This document shows, in pieces, positions 52,824 to 61,052 of a stretch of 64,000 nt of DNA (its first letter is position 1; the number at the start of each line of letters is the position of its first letter). The notes under the pieces are model-generated. The model was given only the letters and a program-made list of their open reading frames with translations. It was not told the origin of the DNA and made no database searches. Source of the stretch: Bauldia sp. (GTDB lineage Bacteria; Pseudomonadota; Alphaproteobacteria; Rhizobiales; Kaistiaceae); assembly GCA_026126025.1 (NCBI GenBank), contig JAHCJZ010000003.1, positions 233,586 through 297,585 on the forward strand, written 5' to 3'. The position numbers were made by a program, and so were the translations under genes.

Positions 52824-53258
52824 ATGCCCAGCCGCCGCGATTTCCTCCTGCTTTCCGCCGCCGCCGGCCTCACCTTCGCCGTGCGGCCATCCTTCGCGGC
52901 GGAGACGAGGCTCGCCTTCAACGACCTCTACGAACGCGAGGCGCAGCTGAGCGCGCTGACAGAGGCGCTCACCGGGCAGCCGGTGGTGATGACCGGCTTC
53001 ATGGCGCCGCCGCTGAAGGCCGAGGCGAGCTTCTTCGTCCTCACCAAGACCCCGCTGGCGGTCTGCCCGTTCTGCGAGACCGAGGCGCAGTGGCCGGACG
53101 ACATCGTCCTGGTGCTGACGCGCGGCATCATCACCGCAGTGCCGTTCAACGTGCCGATCGTGGCGCGCGGCGTCCTCGACACCGGCTTCGAGATCGACCC
53201 CGAGACCGGTTTCGTCAGCCTGATCCGGATCGAAGACGCGACCTTCGCCCGCGCCTGA
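52824..53258 (+). CDS. Tat-exported DUF3299-like protein
   Basis: A 144-residue protein with a Tat signal (SRRDFLLLSAAAGLTFAVRPSFA). The mature domain (about 30-144) includes VVMTGFMAPPLKAEASFFVLTKTPLAVCPFCETEAQWPDD and a CPFC motif, matching DUF3299-type proteins. Two bases separate it from an ABC ATPase and then a FtsX-type permease. In Pseudomonas, related genes (PA4063-PA4066, as I recall) are Zur-controlled, so this cluster may handle zinc; no Zur box was identified here. Confidence 0.6.
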   Translation: MPSRRDFLLLSAAAGLTFAVRPSFAAETRLAFNDLYEREAQLSALTEALTGQPVVMTGFMAPPLKAEASFFVLTKTPLAVCPFCETEAQWPDDIVLVLTRGIITAVPFNVPIVARGVLDTGFEIDPETGFVSLIRIEDATFARA

Positions 53259-53260
53259 CC

Positions 53261-53923
53261 ATGCTGGTGGCGGAGGACATCGCGCTCGCCTTCGCCGATG
53301 CCGGCGGCGGCTCGTTCACCGCGCTCGACGTGGCGCGCTTTGCCCCTGAGCCGGGCCGCATCACCGCGATCAGCGGACCGTCGGGCTCGGGCAAGTCGAC
53401 GCTCCTTTACGTCCTTGCCGGCCTCCTGCCGCCGCAGCGCGGCACGGTGCGCGACGACGCGGTGTCGATCTACCAGCTCCGCGAAGGACGGCGCGACGCC
53501 TGGCGGCGGCGGCGCATCGGCTTCATCTTCCAGGACTTCCACCTCGTCCCCGAGCTGTCGCCCCTCGCCAATGCCTCGCTCCCCGCCACCTTCGCCCGCG
53601 CCGGCGGCGCAAGGCAGCGCGCCGCGGCACTTCTCGGCGAACTGGGCGTCCCCACCGCGCGGCGCTCGATCGAGCTCCTGTCGCGCGGCGAAAGGCAGCG
53701 CGTCGCGATCGCCCGGGCGCTCCTCTTCGACCCGCCGGTGATCCTCGCCGACGAGCCGAGCGCCTCGCTCGACCGGGCGGCGGCGACGGAGCTGACCGCT
53801 GTGCTGCGGCGGCTCGCCAAAGACGGCCGCACCGTCGTCCTCGCCAGCCATGACGACACGCTGCTCGCCGCCGCCGACCGGCACTGGCGGCTCGATCATG
53901 GCAAGCTGCGGACCGCGGCATGA
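53261..53923 (+). CDS. ABC ATPase, LolD/MacB type
   Basis: A 220-residue ATPase: Walker A GPSGSGKST, Q-loop FIFQDFHLVPELS, signature LLSRGERQRVAIARAL (Arg replacing the second Gly), Walker B VILADEPSASLD and H-loop ASHDD. It belongs to the LolD/MacB group that works mechanically with FtsX-type permeases. It lies 2 bp after the DUF3299 gene and overlaps the permease start by four bases (ATGA). Confidence 0.92.
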   Translation: MLVAEDIALAFADAGGGSFTALDVARFAPEPGRITAISGPSGSGKSTLLYVLAGLLPPQRGTVRDDAVSIYQLREGRRDAWRRRRIGFIFQDFHLVPELSPLANASLPATFARAGGARQRAAALLGELGVPTARRSIELLSRGERQRVAIARALLFDPPVILADEPSASLDRAAATELTAVLRRLAKDGRTVVLASHDDTLLAAADRHWRLDHGKLRTAA

Positions 53924-55125
53924 ACCCGCTGCCGCTGGTGATCGCCCTGGCGCGGCGGCACGCGGTGGTGTGCACGGCGTTCGTCGTGCTGATCGCGCTC
54001 ACGATCGGCATCGGCGCGGCGATCACGGCGCAGGAACGGGCGCTCCGCAGCGGCAGCGCCCGCGCGTCCGACCGCTTCGACCTCATCGTGGCCGCGCCGG
54101 GCAGCCAGACCGACATGCTGCTGCGCGTCGTCTTCCTCCAGCCGGGCTCGGTCGAGCTTCTCGCCGGCGAGCCGCTGCAGCGCGCGATGGCCGAGCAGCG
54201 CGCCGCCTTCGTTGCACCGATCGGCTTCGGCGACAGCTATCGCGGCGATCCCGTGGTCGGCACGATCGCGGCCCTGGTCGAGCATCTCTCCGGCGGCGCG
54301 CTCGCCGAAGGGCGGATGTTCAGTGCGCTGACCGAGGTGGTGGTCGGGGCGCGTTCGCCGCTTGCCATCGGCGATACCTTCCAGGCGACGCACGGGCTGC
54401 CCAACGAGCTCGCCGAGACCGAGCATGCCCAGGAGCTCGTCGTCGTCGGCCGGATGACCGAGACCGGCACGCCGTGGGACCGCGCGGTGCTGACGCCGAT
54501 CGAGCTCACCTGGGAGGTCCACGGCCTCGGCTCGGGCCATGGCGAGGGCGCCTATGCGATCGGCCCGCCCTTCGACCTTGCCACCATGCCGGGCGTCCCG
54601 GCGCTGGTGATGAAGCCGGAATCGCTCGCGGCGGCCTACGGCCTTCGCAGCCAGTACCGCACCACCGAGACGATGGCGTTCTTCCCGGCCGAGGTGCTGG
54701 TGCAGCTCTACGCGCTGCTCGGCGACGCTCGCGTGGTGATGAGCGCGCTGGCCATCGCGACGGCGGTGCTGCTGGTGGCCGCGATCCTCGCCGGCATCCT
54801 CATCCTGATGCGGCTCTACCGCCAGCGCTTCGCGGTGCTGCGCGCGCTCGGCGCGCCGCGGATCTACGTGTTCGCCGTGGCGTGGACCTTCAGCTTCGGG
54901 TTGATCGGCCTCGGCAGCCTCCTCGGCCTCGGCGCTGCCGCGGCGCTGAGCGGCACGGTGTCCGCGATCCTCTCCAACGCCAGCGGCATCGCGCTCTCCG
55001 CCCGCCTCGGCGGCACCGAGATCCTGCTGGCGCTCGCGCTCGCCGCGATCGGTGCCGTCCTCGCCCTCATCCCTGCCGCCCTCCTCTACCGCCGGCCGGT
55101 GGTCGAGGCGCTCCGCGGCACCTGA
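53920..55125 (+). CDS. FtsX-type ABC permease
   Basis: A 401-residue MacB/FtsX permease with four membrane segments: TM1 (about 17-38, VVCTAFVVLIALTIGIGAAITA), a large periplasmic domain (about 40-270), then TM2-TM4 (about 275-395) with VLLVAAILAGILILM and LGAPRIYVFAVAWTFSFGLIGLGSLLGLGAAAAL (in parts). It works with the upstream ATPase, probably transmitting force to the DUF3299 and PCuAC-like periplasmic proteins encoded beside it. Confidence 0.88.
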   Translation: MNPLPLVIALARRHAVVCTAFVVLIALTIGIGAAITAQERALRSGSARASDRFDLIVAAPGSQTDMLLRVVFLQPGSVELLAGEPLQRAMAEQRAAFVAPIGFGDSYRGDPVVGTIAALVEHLSGGALAEGRMFSALTEVVVGARSPLAIGDTFQATHGLPNELAETEHAQELVVVGRMTETGTPWDRAVLTPIELTWEVHGLGSGHGEGAYAIGPPFDLATMPGVPALVMKPESLAAAYGLRSQYRTTETMAFFPAEVLVQLYALLGDARVVMSALAIATAVLLVAAILAGILILMRLYRQRFAVLRALGAPRIYVFAVAWTFSFGLIGLGSLLGLGAAAALSGTVSAILSNASGIALSARLGGTEILLALALAAIGAVLALIPAALLYRRPVVEALRGT

Positions 55126-55147
55126 CCGAAGCAAGGAGAAGCCTGCC

Positions 55148-55636
55148 ATGACCACGATCCGCAGCATGCTGACCACGACCGCGGCGCTGTTGGCGCTCGC
55201 CGGCGCCGCCTTCGCGCAGGACGATCACGCCGAGGACGAGCACGTCGTCGTGTTCGGCGACCTCGTCATCGAGCACGTCTGGGCGCGTGCGGCGCCGGCA
55301 GGGGCCGACACGCTGGTGTTTCTCGAGATCGAGAACGAAGGCGCGCCGGACGTGCTCGCCGGGGCGACGACCGACGCCGCCCGCGACGTGACGATCGTCG
55401 GGCTGGTGATCGCGGGCGACGTCATCACCACCGTGCCGGTCGGCCCGGTCGAGGTCCCGACCGGCGTCTTCGAGATGGATCCCGGCGGGCTCGCTCTGTC
55501 GCTCGCGGGCCTGACCGCCGCGCTCGTCGTCGGCCAGGAATTCGCGCTCACGCTGACGTTCGAGAATGCCGGCACGGTCGAGATCCACGTCCTCGTCGAG
55601 CCGGCCGGCGCGATGGCGCACAGCCACGCGCACTAG
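55148..55636 (+). CDS. PCuAC-like (DUF461) periplasmic protein without the copper motif
   Basis: A 162-residue protein with signal peptide MLTTTAALLALAGAAFAQ. The domain (about 35-150) has the PCuAC/DUF461 pattern: HVWARAAPAGADTLVFLEIENEGAPDVLAGATTDAARDVTI (in parts), and LTLTFENAGTVEIHV. The usual copper ligands (H-M..., then LHxM) are missing at their places. His-rich ends remain: DDHAEDEH at the N-terminus and HSHAH at the C-terminus. It follows the FtsX-type permease after 22 bp with AAGGAGAA before the ATG. Perhaps a zinc rather than copper chaperone. Confidence 0.75.
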   Translation: MTTIRSMLTTTAALLALAGAAFAQDDHAEDEHVVVFGDLVIEHVWARAAPAGADTLVFLEIENEGAPDVLAGATTDAARDVTIVGLVIAGDVITTVPVGPVEVPTGVFEMDPGGLALSLAGLTAALVVGQEFALTLTFENAGTVEIHVLVEPAGAMAHSHAH

Positions 55637-55648
55637 CCACACCCTCTT

Positions 55649-55731
55649 CGTCATTCCGGCGGAGGCCGAAATCCGGGAGCCGCGTGCGCGGAATCTGGCG
55701 ATTCTGGACCCCAGCCTTCGCCGGCGTGACG
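55649..55731. repeat. Dispersed palindromic repeat, type A (copy 4, diverged)
   Basis: CGTCATTCCGGCGGAGGCCG at one end and CAGCCTTCGCCGGCGTGACG at the other, more diverged than copies 1-3. It lies between convergent genes. Confidence 0.8.
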
Positions 55732-55765
55732 CGCGGGGATTGGTTCGCCGCGACGAGTCCCGGCT

Positions 55766-56299
55766 CTACGGCAGCGGCTCGTCGAAGGGGAAGCGGGGGC
55801 GTTCGGAGGGGGGGGACATCGGCCGGGCGCGCCAGATGGCGGGGGGGGCGAACTCGCCCTGCCACAGGCCGATCCTGGCGTCGCGCGCGGCCTGTTCCGC
55901 GTCGTTGTAGCGCGTGGTTTCGCGCCGCAGCGCGACCGCAAAGCCCGACTCGATCATCAGGAGGCCGAGATCATCGCCATGGACGGTGGTGCAGGTCGCG
56001 AGGACCCTTTGGTCCTCATCGGGCTCGGTGATGGTCTCGCAGGTCACCTCGCCGCCCTCGAAGAGGATCTGCTGCAGGGAGCGGATCGCCGGCGCCCAGC
56101 AATCCCAGGGCTGACGGTTGATCGTGCAGCTCTGCCGCTCCTCGACCGAATCGACGCCGAGGACGAACACCTCATGGCCGTCGAGGCGGAAGGCGTAGGA
56201 GCGCGTCGCCTCGCCGGTCCCGGTGATGGTCAGCGCCTGGACGCCAGAGGCGAAAACGAGAGCGGCGAGAGCGAAACCGAGGACCGCGACCTTACGCAT
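55766..56299 (-). CDS. Exported SNase-like protein, catalytic residues lost
   Basis: A 177-residue protein with signal peptide VLGFALAALVFASGVQA. The SNase-like domain has FRLDGHEVFVLGVDSV, SCTINRQPWDCWAPAIRSLQQIL, LGLLMIESGFAVAL and EQAARDARIGLWQGEFAPPAIWRA. It shares this layout and the Cys-PWxCW block with the lipoprotein at 49247-49993, so they are paralogues. Nuclease active-site residues are not seen. The ATG at 56299 fits the signal. Confidence 0.78.
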   Translation of the reverse strand: MRKVAVLGFALAALVFASGVQALTITGTGEATRSYAFRLDGHEVFVLGVDSVEERQSCTINRQPWDCWAPAIRSLQQILFEGGEVTCETITEPDEDQRVLATCTTVHGDDLGLLMIESGFAVALRRETTRYNDAEQAARDARIGLWQGEFAPPAIWRARPMSPPSERPRFPFDEPLP

Positions 56300-56431
56300 C
56301 GTGGGAGCACCTGGGGGATGGGGCGAGACAGGGGCGCGCACCCTATCATGGGCGCCAGTGCTGGCCATAGGCATGGGGAGCCGAGGCGCAGTCCGATGCG
56401 CTGTTTGCCCGACGGGCGCCGGCCGCCCCGC

Positions 56432-57172
56432 TCAGGCGGCGGCGTCCCCGCGGCGATGCACGGTGGTGCGGCCGGTGGATTCCGCGGCCTTGGCGACGCC
56501 CTCGATCAGCATCCGCCGCTCGAACGCGCTCGACCGGAAGCTCGGGAACCGCTGGTGCACCTGCTCGCGGACGCCCTTGTAGTCGCCATAGGTGAGGTAG
56601 TGCGGGCGGACGAGCGTCGGATAGAGGCGGGCCTCGCCGAGCTGCCGCGAGCCGAAGGTGCGGCGGTAGAACGCCCGGTGCTCGGCGCGGACGCCGCCGA
56701 GGACGGCGTCGGCGCCGTAGTGCTCGGCCAGCATCCACGGGATCCGCAGCGTCATGTAGGGCAGGAGGCCGGGATAGGCGACCGAGAATTCGTCATGATT
56801 GGCGTGGCGGGTCGGGTCGATCAGGATCTGCCCCGCCTTGAGGTAGGGCTCGAGCAGGTCGCCGAAGACCTCCATCGACGGGCATTCGGGGAACTCTTCC
56901 GAGACGATGCTGCAACGAATGGTTGTGGCCAGTCGACCGCCAATATAGAGGGCGTAGATCGTCGTATTGTCGAGATCATCGTAGCGATCGCTCAATCGCC
57001 GATCAAACCGCGGAACTATTCCATTGTCGCGGATATAGGCGTCGTAGCGCAGCCGGAAGATTTCCTCGCGCTCGGCGTCGGTCGCAACGATCTTGTAGTC
57101 TACGATGTCCAGGAGGTCGAGGAGCCGATCATTCAGGCTTTTCGAGTCGACCTTGGCCGCGGGAGCACCCAT
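56432..57172 (-). CDS. FeeM-like N-acyltransferase (GNAT fold)
   Basis: A 246-residue protein of the autoinducer-synthase-like/N-acyl amino acid synthase (FeeM) group. It has REEIFRLRYDAYIRDNGIVP, a central GRLATTIRCSIV, LIDPTRHANHDEFSVAYPGLLPYMTLRIPWMLAEHYGADAV (in parts) and HRAFYRRTFGSRQLGEARLYP. FeeM enzymes link an acyl group from acyl-ACP to an amino acid. It has a possible CtrA-type box and a 12-bp palindrome upstream, and no cognate gene adjacent. Confidence 0.8.
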   Translation of the reverse strand: MGAPAAKVDSKSLNDRLLDLLDIVDYKIVATDAEREEIFRLRYDAYIRDNGIVPRFDRRLSDRYDDLDNTTIYALYIGGRLATTIRCSIVSEEFPECPSMEVFGDLLEPYLKAGQILIDPTRHANHDEFSVAYPGLLPYMTLRIPWMLAEHYGADAVLGGVRAEHRAFYRRTFGSRQLGEARLYPTLVRPHYLTYGDYKGVREQVHQRFPSFRSSAFERRMLIEGVAKAAESTGRTTVHRRGDAAA

Positions 57173-57220
57173 GCCACACCTCCTCGCAGGGCACAGCCGC
57201 CAGTGCCCATTGCGTGAAGG

Positions 57221-57254
57221 TTAACAAATCCTTACCCGAAAACAAAGCGCTTTG
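57221..57254 (-). promoter_or_regulatory. Candidate CtrA box and 12-bp palindrome upstream of feeM-like gene
   Basis: TTAA-N7-TTAC (57221-57235) is close to the CtrA consensus TTAA-N7-TTAA. CAAAGCGCTTTG (57243-57254) is a perfect palindrome. AAGGTTAAC occurs twice in this intergenic region. Binding is inferred. Confidence 0.4.
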
Positions 57255-57346
57255 AGTCGAACCTCGGGCAACTACGATCTATTAAGGTTAACGCTCCCGG
57301 GCCCGCAATGACTTGTGCCGGACGCGTCGCTTCGCGGCGGGCGCGG

Positions 57347-59716
57347 TCAGGCGGCCTGGGTGCGGCTGCTACGTCCGGTGGAATCGGTGTCGCCATGGCG
57401 GTCGGTGTCGCCCGACTGCGCGGCGATCAGCTGCCGGATCTGGCGCGCCGGCAGCGGCATGCTGAAGAGGAAGCCCTGCGCCTCGTCGACCGAGGATTCC
57501 GACGAGATGATCTCCAGCTGCTCGGCCGTCTCGATGCCCTCGACCGTGATCCGGAGGCCGAGCGCCGCGCTGAGCCGCGCCACCCCCTTGAGGAGCGTCA
57601 GCGACCGGTCGCCGGAATGGAGCGCGGTCACGAAGGAGCGGTCGATCTTCACCTTCGAGAGCGGGAAGGTGTGGAGGTAGGACAGGCTCGAATAGCCGGT
57701 GCCGAAATCGTCGAGCGAGATGCGGATGCCGCGCTCGACGAGCTGCTGGAGCAGCGCGCGCACGTCGTCGGTGTCCTTGAGGAGCACGGATTCGGTGATC
57801 TCGATCTCCAGCCGGTGCGGCGGCAGGCCCGCCGCCTCCAGCGCCTCGGAGATCACCACGAGAAGCTGGTCGCGCTTGAACTGCACCGAGGAGAGGTTGA
57901 CCGCGACCCGCACGTCCGACGGCCATTTGGCGCATTCCAGGCACGCCTGGCGGATCACCCAGTCGCCGATCTGGACGATGACGCCGATATCCTCGGCGAC
58001 GGGGATGAACTCGGCCGGCGACACCCTGCCGCGCACCGGGTGGTTCCAGCGCAGCAGCGCCTCGCAGGTCTGGATGCGCATCGTGCGCAAATTGATGAGC
58101 GGCTGGTAGTAGAGCTCGAACTGCTCCTCGGCGACCGCCTGGCGAAGATCGTGCTCGAGCGCCATGCGCGCCTTCGCCTGGTCGTCCATCGACGGGTCGA
58201 AGAGCCGCCACACCGCCTTGCCGGCCGCCTTGGCGTAGTAGAGCGCCATGTCGGCATTCTTGAGCATCAGGTCGGGATCGGCGCCGTCCTTGGGCGCCAG
58301 CGCGATGCCGGCGCTGGCGCCGATCACCACCTGGTGGCCGTCAATGTCGTAGGGCTGCGAGACGGATTCCAGGATGCGCCGGGTCAGCTCCTCGACGCCG
58401 GCAATGTCCTCCTCGCCGACATGGCGCAGCACGACGAACTCGTCGCCGCCGTAGCGGGCGACGGTGTCGGGCGCGGTGACCACCGCGCGCAGCCGGTCGG
58501 CGACGGCGATCAGCAGCAGGTCGCCGCGGGGGTGACCCAGGGTGTCGTTGACCTGCTTGAACTCGTCGAGGTCGATGAAGAGGACAGCGAGCGGCTCCTC
58601 CTCGGGACGCACCGCGAGCGCCTGCTTGAGCATGTCGTGGAAGTGGTTGCGGTTGGGGAGGCCGGTCAGCGAATCGTAGCGCGCGAGGTGCTGGATGTGC
58701 TGCTCGGCATTCCGCCGCTCGGTGATGTCCTCGACGATCACGACCGAGCCGCCATTGTCCATCGGACGCGCGGTGAAGGCGAGCCAGCGGTCGCCCCTGA
58801 CGCCGACCACCACCTGCTCGGCGCCTTCCGGCAGGCGGCGCTCCAGCTCGCGGTCCATCTTTTCGAGATCGGGCACGTCGCTGAGCGCAGTGCTCATCGC
58901 CCAGAGCTCGTTGGACGTGCGGCCGGTGAGCTCCAGATCGCGCGGCAGGCCGAGGAACTCGATCATCCGCTCATTGGCGACGACGAGCCGGCGCCCGGCA
59001 TCGAGCATGATGAGGCCGTGCGGCATGTTGTTGAGCGCGGTGGTGAAGCGCCCCGCCAGCTCGGTGATGTCGAGCGCCGACATCACCGCGTCGAGGAGCT
59101 GCTTCCGCAGCCGGACGGAGATCAGCTTGATCGAGATGAGGAACGGGACGAGGAGCAGGATGAGGATGGCGAGGTACCAGCCCCCGGCCCAGACCAGCGA
59201 CAAGGCGAGCGGCACGCCGCCGACGACGATCTGCGTGGTGACGAGCGAATTGCTGGCGAAGTTCCGGCCGTGGACGCCGATCATGTAGGCGACGACCGAG
59301 GTAAAGCCGAAGAAGCGCACGAACGGGTCCGTGGTCACCACGAAGCAGGCGAGGCACCACGCGCCCATCAGGCCGACATAGACGGCCGAGGCCCAGACGT
59401 AGCGCTTTTCCCAGGCCTGGAACGCCGCCGCGGTGCGAACGCCCGGGCGGGCGCGCCAATAGGCCCGCATGTCGCTGACGCGCAGCGCCGTCGCGGCGCC
59501 GATCGCGACGGCGAAGCTGAAGATGATCCAGCTCTCCGCCTCCCAGGCGGTGATGAGCACCGCCACGGTGGTGGCGATCGAGGCGGTGATGAGGGAGAAG
59601 CCGATCTCGTGGAGCGCGTCGACGAGCGAGCCATAGACCTCCAGCGGGAAATTCTTCCCGGCCGGCGGTCGCATGGCATTCGCCTGCGCAGGCTTCCTTC
59701 CCAACAGGTTCCGCAT
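57347..59716 (-). CDS. GGDEF-EAL cyclic-di-GMP protein with PAS domain
   Basis: A 789-residue membrane protein: N-terminal multi-pass region (about 30-190), PAS-like domain (about 220-335, LNNMPHGLIMLDAGRRLVVANERMIEFL in parts), GGDEF domain with intact RYGGDEF (about 420), and EAL domain with CEALLRW (about 550) and the loop DDFGTGYSSLSYL. Both active sites look competent, so it could make and/or degrade cyclic-di-GMP. Start at 59716 chosen (MRNLLGRK). It stands alone. Confidence 0.92.
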   Translation of the reverse strand: MRNLLGRKPAQANAMRPPAGKNFPLEVYGSLVDALHEIGFSLITASIATTVAVLITAWEAESWIIFSFAVAIGAATALRVSDMRAYWRARPGVRTAAAFQAWEKRYVWASAVYVGLMGAWCLACFVVTTDPFVRFFGFTSVVAYMIGVHGRNFASNSLVTTQIVVGGVPLALSLVWAGGWYLAILILLLVPFLISIKLISVRLRKQLLDAVMSALDITELAGRFTTALNNMPHGLIMLDAGRRLVVANERMIEFLGLPRDLELTGRTSNELWAMSTALSDVPDLEKMDRELERRLPEGAEQVVVGVRGDRWLAFTARPMDNGGSVVIVEDITERRNAEQHIQHLARYDSLTGLPNRNHFHDMLKQALAVRPEEEPLAVLFIDLDEFKQVNDTLGHPRGDLLLIAVADRLRAVVTAPDTVARYGGDEFVVLRHVGEEDIAGVEELTRRILESVSQPYDIDGHQVVIGASAGIALAPKDGADPDLMLKNADMALYYAKAAGKAVWRLFDPSMDDQAKARMALEHDLRQAVAEEQFELYYQPLINLRTMRIQTCEALLRWNHPVRGRVSPAEFIPVAEDIGVIVQIGDWVIRQACLECAKWPSDVRVAVNLSSVQFKRDQLLVVISEALEAAGLPPHRLEIEITESVLLKDTDDVRALLQQLVERGIRISLDDFGTGYSSLSYLHTFPLSKVKIDRSFVTALHSGDRSLTLLKGVARLSAALGLRITVEGIETAEQLEIISSESSVDEAQGFLFSMPLPARQIRQLIAAQSGDTDRHGDTDSTGRSSRTQAA

Positions 59717-59817
59717 ATGACGCGGCCTCACTCGCCCGGCTTCAGGGCGTTGCTACTCTTGCCGCGTCGCGTTCTCGCTCGCCGGGGTCGGCCGGCATTG
59801 ACCGGAACGCCGTCCGG

Positions 59818-60687
59818 TCAGGCCACCGACACCTTCGAGGCGGCCACGGGCATCCGCCCCTTGGACGAGGCGGCCATGTCCTTCACGAATTGTTCGAAGA
59901 TCGGGTTGAAGAGCTGCGGATGGGTCAGGAACGAGGCGTGACCCGCGCCGCGGAACGCGTAGCAATGGTTCTGCCACAGCGTGGCGTAGGTCAGGCTCTG
60001 GACGTAGTCGACATTGATGATCGGGTCTTCGGCGCCGTTGACGATGGCGATCGGGACGCCGGCATTCTCGGCCAGCGCGCGCTGGTCGGAGCTGCTGCCG
60101 TCGAACGCGGTCTCCATCACGATGCGGCGCGACGCGCCGTCGGTGCGGCGGAGCGCCTGGCGGAAATGCGGGGTCAGCGCCGGGCCGTAAATGGTCTCGG
60201 CGAACATGTCCTGGTCCTGCTCCGACAGGACCTCCTGGCCGATCAGGGCGACCGCGGGATGCATGCGGTAGCCGCCGATGAGGGATTCCGGCGTGGGGTG
60301 GACCGGCGGCGTGCCGGCGATCATCAGGCCGACCAGGCCGTCGAAGCGCGGGATCAGCTCCAGCGCGATGAAGCCGCCGAGCGACCAGCCAAACACCACG
60401 GCCTTGTCTACGCCAAGCCGGCCGAGGAGCTCCATGACCATGTCGCTGTAGCCGGCCATCGAATAGCTGCGGCGCGGATCATACGCGTCGCTCGAGGCGC
60501 CGTGGCCGGGCAGATCGAACGCGATCATCCGGTGGGCCTCGCCGAGCGGACCGTCCATCTGGTTGGCGAAGACTTCCTTGCAGCAGGAATTACCGTGGAT
60601 CATGACCACGGGCAGGCCGGCGCCGGAGGTCTCGCGAACAGCGATCCTGGCGTGCGCGGTCTCTATCGTCTTCTCCGCAGAGGGCAT
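59818..60687 (-). CDS. Alpha/beta hydrolase
   Basis: A 289-residue alpha/beta hydrolase with oxyanion motif HGNSCCKE, nucleophile Ser102 (FGWSLGGFIAL), acid Asp221 (NGAEDPIINVD) and His250 (RGAGHASFL). The ATG at 60687 has AAGGAG seven bases upstream; an ATG two codons earlier overlaps that site. Upstream lies the perfect inverted repeat 60759-60783, containing an 18-nt element also found before siderophore-binding protein 1, so a role in siderophore hydrolysis is conceivable. Confidence 0.9.
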   Translation of the reverse strand: MPSAEKTIETAHARIAVRETSGAGLPVVMIHGNSCCKEVFANQMDGPLGEAHRMIAFDLPGHGASSDAYDPRRSYSMAGYSDMVMELLGRLGVDKAVVFGWSLGGFIALELIPRFDGLVGLMIAGTPPVHPTPESLIGGYRMHPAVALIGQEVLSEQDQDMFAETIYGPALTPHFRQALRRTDGASRRIVMETAFDGSSSDQRALAENAGVPIAIVNGAEDPIINVDYVQSLTYATLWQNHCYAFRGAGHASFLTHPQLFNPIFEQFVKDMAASSKGRMPVAASKVSVA

Positions 60688-60758
60688 GCCCATCTCCTTT
60701 GTGTCCGCCCCTGGCCTGCGCGAATACGTCGCGCCGAGCCGACGCCGGGACGGCAATC

Positions 60759-60783
60759 CTCGGCAAGCATTAGAATTGCCGAG
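60759..60783. promoter_or_regulatory. Perfect 8-9-8 inverted repeat upstream of the hydrolase
   Basis: CTCGGCAA-N9-TTGCCGAG, perfect arms. Its left arm and spacer (60760-60777) are 17/18 identical to 38913-38930. It lies 73 bp upstream of the hydrolase ATG, a likely regulator site. Confidence 0.7.
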
Positions 60784-60838
60784 TACTACTAAAGCTTTAA
60801 GAAGGATGGTCGATCTGTTCGGTTGGCCGGGCCTGGCG

Positions 60839-60860
60839 GCGTATCGCGGCCGCGATACGC
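60839..60860. promoter_or_regulatory. 22-bp perfect palindrome
   Basis: Positions 60839-60860 are a perfect palindrome, each 11-bp arm being GCGTATCGCGG or its complement. It lies in the 365-bp intergenic region between the divergent hydrolase (60687) and methyltransferase (61053) genes. A candidate operator. Confidence 0.5.
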
Positions 60861-61052
60861 TGGTTTTCGCGCGCCCACAGCTTGCGCCCTGCAAGAAGCG
60901 GCGCGGTTGTTCCCGGTCCGGCCGCGCGCCTCGCGTCCCGCCCAAGTCTACGCAAATTATCGTCGAAACCGCCTTGTGTCTTTTGACAAGCGACATGATG
61001 TCGGGCTGATGATAGCAACGCCCGGTTGAGCGATGCTTGTAGGAGGGGCGCA

